Source: Oxytricha trifallax
Taxonomy: Eukaryota > Ciliophora > Spirotrichea > Sporadotrichida > Oxytrichidae
Assembly: GCA_000711775.1 (NCBI GenBank)
Contig: ARYC01000087.1
Span: 228,006 to 292,005 of the forward strand
DNA length: 64,000 nt
Direction of reading: 5' to 3'
The notes below the pieces were generated by a model, which saw only the letters and a list, made by a program, of their open reading frames with translations, was not told where the DNA came from and ran no database searches. The position numbers and the translations under genes were made by a program. This document shows positions 61,626 to 64,000 of this stretch, piece by piece. Each line of letters begins with the position of its first letter. Position 1 is the stretch's first letter.

Positions 61626-62194
61626 TAATATATAATTAATCATATTATATAGGTTTCTTTTTCTTTTTACATTTGTAATTGATTTAATAGTATAAAAGTA
61701 TGACAGTAAGGGAGGAAAGTAAATGGCTTTAAATATCTTGATTTTTCTTTTGCTCGCTCAAATGTAAATTGAGAATCTATTACTGTAAATAAGAGGATTA
61801 CCTGCTATAGTAATATTGGCTAGGAGAGAACTTAATAAAAGGTTGCTATGGCTAAAAATGTTTTTATATGTTAAGCAAATATAGAATTCATATTTTCGAA
61901 ATACTAAATCTATTACATATGATAATGCTTAAATTGTCATTATTTAATATAATATATAAATGTGTAAAGTTATTAATTTAAGTAAATTTGTAAATATAAA
62001 GTTTCAATTAATATAGTGAATTTGCAGATGCTATTATTAATAATCATAATTAAGAGTAGTATTACGGTAAACCGCATATTCATTCAACCTCGTTCAGTCT
62101 ACCTTACCTATTTATTTACTTGTACATTATTAATAAATTCCTTGTCATAAGATCCTTTAGATCATATATATAGAATTCAATAGTTTAGACGCAT

Positions 62195-62430
62195 TTACTG
62201 TCCTTTCTTCTATGTTTTTGACTTGGCTTTTAGTTTTTGCAAAAATTCCTGTTGAAAATGTTGCCCTCGACTTCTAAACCATATGCCTTCGAATATGAGG
62301 TAGTCCTTATCATCATTATTTTTAGCTTGTCTCTCAAAACAATCTCGTCCTAATGATTAAAATGAGAGCAAAAATAAGATAATCCCATTACTTCGTTTGC
62401 TTGCTCTCAAACTATCTCAAACTCTCTACT
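62195..62430 (-). CDS. C-terminal exon of an unrecognised germline gene next to the second TBE
   Basis: Minus frame: DCFERQAKNNDDKDYLIFEG, IWFRSRGQHFQQEFLQKLKA, KSKTQKKGQQMRLNY then TGA near 62195. A GTAATG..CATTAG stretch (about 62346-62391) is a plausible intron with an upstream exon reading into ASKRR. The second TBE starts about 190 bp upstream and may separate this exon from the rest of its gene. Not recognised. Confidence 0.5.
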
Positions 62431-62616
62431 TTTGTTTATTTAATATTATATTTTTAAAAATCCATCAAATTCTACTAATTTCCACTATCATACATTCAAT
62501 CAACATGCTAAAAAGAACATATTTAATATAAATTTTAATAAAATCATTTGTGAATAACTAAAAATTTGATCATCTAAAACTGACTAGCTAGAAGATAGGT
62601 TATAAGAATTGGCATT

Positions 62617-64000
62617 CAAAACCCCAAAACCCTTTCAGTAGTTTGATTGAGTTTTTGATAGATAAAAGTAGACTATTAGTGCATACTTTATTAGGGTTTT
62701 AATAGGGTTTATGCAGGGTTTAATGTTTAATGTTAGTAATTTAAGTGAGTATAACAAGCGAGTTTTTTAAATATTTCACACAAACATAAGCTTAGAGTCA
62801 TGTGACAATTCTCTGAATTTTATCTTTCTTAGTTGATGTTGATTGTTTCTATTGTTTGTTAATTCTCTTAGCTTGGCTTGATAACAGTTGAGTATGCAAG
62901 TTCTCTGAGACCTCCATTTATTTTATTTTTATCAAGATATTGTTTGATTCTCTGCTTAGAATCTCTATCCCCTGCAGCTAAAATAATCGTTTCTTGGCAT
63001 GTCGCTCTCTATTATTATTACTGCTAGAGCCCAGATATCCCATTAAGTGCCTCCATCTCTCCAATCCTCTCTCTCTGGGAAATATCCAGGAGTGCCGTAT
63101 ACATTTCCTTATGCAGAGGCTTGCACTCTTTGAGCTCTGTTGAAGTCAATAATATAAACTCTAAGAGGCTGAAAGTTTATCATGATGTTCTCTGGCTTTA
63201 AGTCTCTATGAACATAACCTAGTTTGTGAAGCTCTTCATTCCCCTCAACTATCTGCAATACTATCTAGCCAATTTATCTTTGGCATCTATTGTCAGATAT
63301 TAATTCTCTGTTAGTCATTTCTAGTAAAGGAAGCCTGAAGGCTACATGATCTTTACGAAGTAAAATAGCATCAAGCTAGATGATATGCCTGCACTCATTT
63401 AACTTTGCCTTTTAAAGAGCATAATACTCATTTGCAAATTCCATTTGGAACTTGTCATCAGCAAGGAAGTAATTGAACGGATATATCTTGTAAGCATATT
63501 AGTCATCAGTAATGACTCTCTTCTCTATTTTATCTTCAAGAGTAAGGTAGTTTCTAGGCAAGAATCTAAGTCAATAATTTTGAATATAGGAATCTTCATT
63601 GCCTCTATTTTAACCATGATTTTATTGATCTCAGAGACTGGAAAGTTCTTGACTGCTTTCTTCATTTTAACTTACTTCTAGACTACAACTCTAAGAGACT
63701 CTACTGGGTTTCTTGATCTTCTCTATTAAAGGAATCTATTCCCTGTAGGTTCATGAATAAAGACAAAACTTTAATTGTGCTTTTTCTTTAAGTGCACTTT
63801 GAGATCTCTAGTATGAGAATATGGCTTCTCACAGAACTCACAGACATACTTCCCATCTTTCTTTTAATGCTGGAGATATAACCTTGGCATATCGTTGTGT
63901 ATATCTCTCAAGTGTCTTTTATAAGTCGACTAGTAAGGGAAAACTTTATTGCATTCTTTGCATTAATAGTCAACTTTAGCTGGAATTTATTAATGCTCTA
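62617..64000 (+). mobile_element. second telomere-bearing element, diverged family, right part outside window
   Basis: Begins CAAAACCCCAAAACCC after the trinucleotide ATT (62614-62616, fits ANT). The terminal repeat beyond the telomeric part (TTTCAGTAGTTTGATTGAG; TTAGGGTTTTAATAGGG) differs from the first TBE, pointing to another TBE family (TBE2 or TBE3 type). It carries the zinc-finger/kinase ORF on the minus strand near this end. The other ORFs and the far end lie beyond 64000. Confidence 0.9.
62932..64000 (-). CDS. TBE 57-kDa-type zinc-finger/kinase ORF, N-terminus outside window
   Basis: Two C2H2 fingers at the start of the visible part (YQCKECNKVFPYQSTYKRH and YVCEFCEKPYSHTRDLKVH), a linker, and a kinase-like domain with ELHKLGYVHRDLKPENIMI, YIIDFNRAQ (DFN in place of DFG) and NVYGTPGYFPEREDW, TQWDIWALAV. 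Frame changes near 63585 (after KIIDLDSC) and 62990 indicate damage or short inserts, and make the exact 3' end uncertain. It parallels the ORF at 42542-43988 in every motif but is clearly diverged. The His-Arg-Asp triad is kept in both; the Phe-Asn replacement of DFG suggests a nonstandard or inactive kinase. Confidence 0.85.

Overview
The window looks like germline (micronuclear) DNA of a spirotrich ciliate of the Oxytricha/Stylonychia type. Four observations support this. (1) Recognisable proteins read through in-frame TAA and TAG, which pair with Gln in family alignments, and end only at TGA. (2) Genes are broken by short AT-rich inserts that start and end at a 3-13 bp direct repeat; removing the insert plus one repeat restores the reading frame. 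These are internal eliminated sequences (IESs) with pointers, and about 20 were resolved by eye. (3) Two telomere-bearing elements (TBEs) with C4A4 termini lie at 40.0-44.1 kb and from 62.6 kb to the window end. (4) One gene is scrambled. Introns are short GT..AG, mostly 25-70 nt.

Layout. 0-40 kb is dense with ordinary macronucleus-destined genes: mS23-like mitoribosomal protein (partial), C-terminal half of a Pirh2/RCHY1-type CHY/RING ubiquitin ligase, two Q/N-rich proteins, a coiled-coil protein with an EF-hand, an unrecognised coiled-coil protein, a guanylate-binding-protein-like GTPase, another Q-rich protein, the N-terminal half of the same RCHY1 gene (opposite strand), a small membrane protein, an SPX-EXS (XPR1-type) phosphate exporter, eL22, GPKOW, two tandem Tousled-like kinases, TFIIS, a secretory cyclophilin, and a long acidic/coiled-coil gene. 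A 4.1-kb TBE is inserted in the 3' part of that last gene.

44.3-62.6 kb is very AT-rich. It has strand-asymmetric A-rich or T-rich blocks alternating with short, GC-richer islands that look protein-coding on either strand. I could not name any of these proteins. They may be scrambled macronuclear segments, germline-limited genes or decayed elements. A second, diverged TBE begins at 62,617 and carries the zinc-finger/kinase ORF.

Most notable: (a) RCHY1 is split and inverted about 19.7 kb apart, with an exact 13-bp pointer and at least seven other genes between the halves. (b) A 1,166-bp foldback IES in the XPR1 gene contains a second, nested inverted-repeat insert with an intron-bearing, coding-like passenger. 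(c) A TBE with decayed ORFs but intact ends sits in coding sequence, and excision with one AAT leaves the frame open. (d) The first of the two tandem Tousled-like kinases has a TGA inside the catalytic domain. Family names come from recalled consensus motifs, not database searches.
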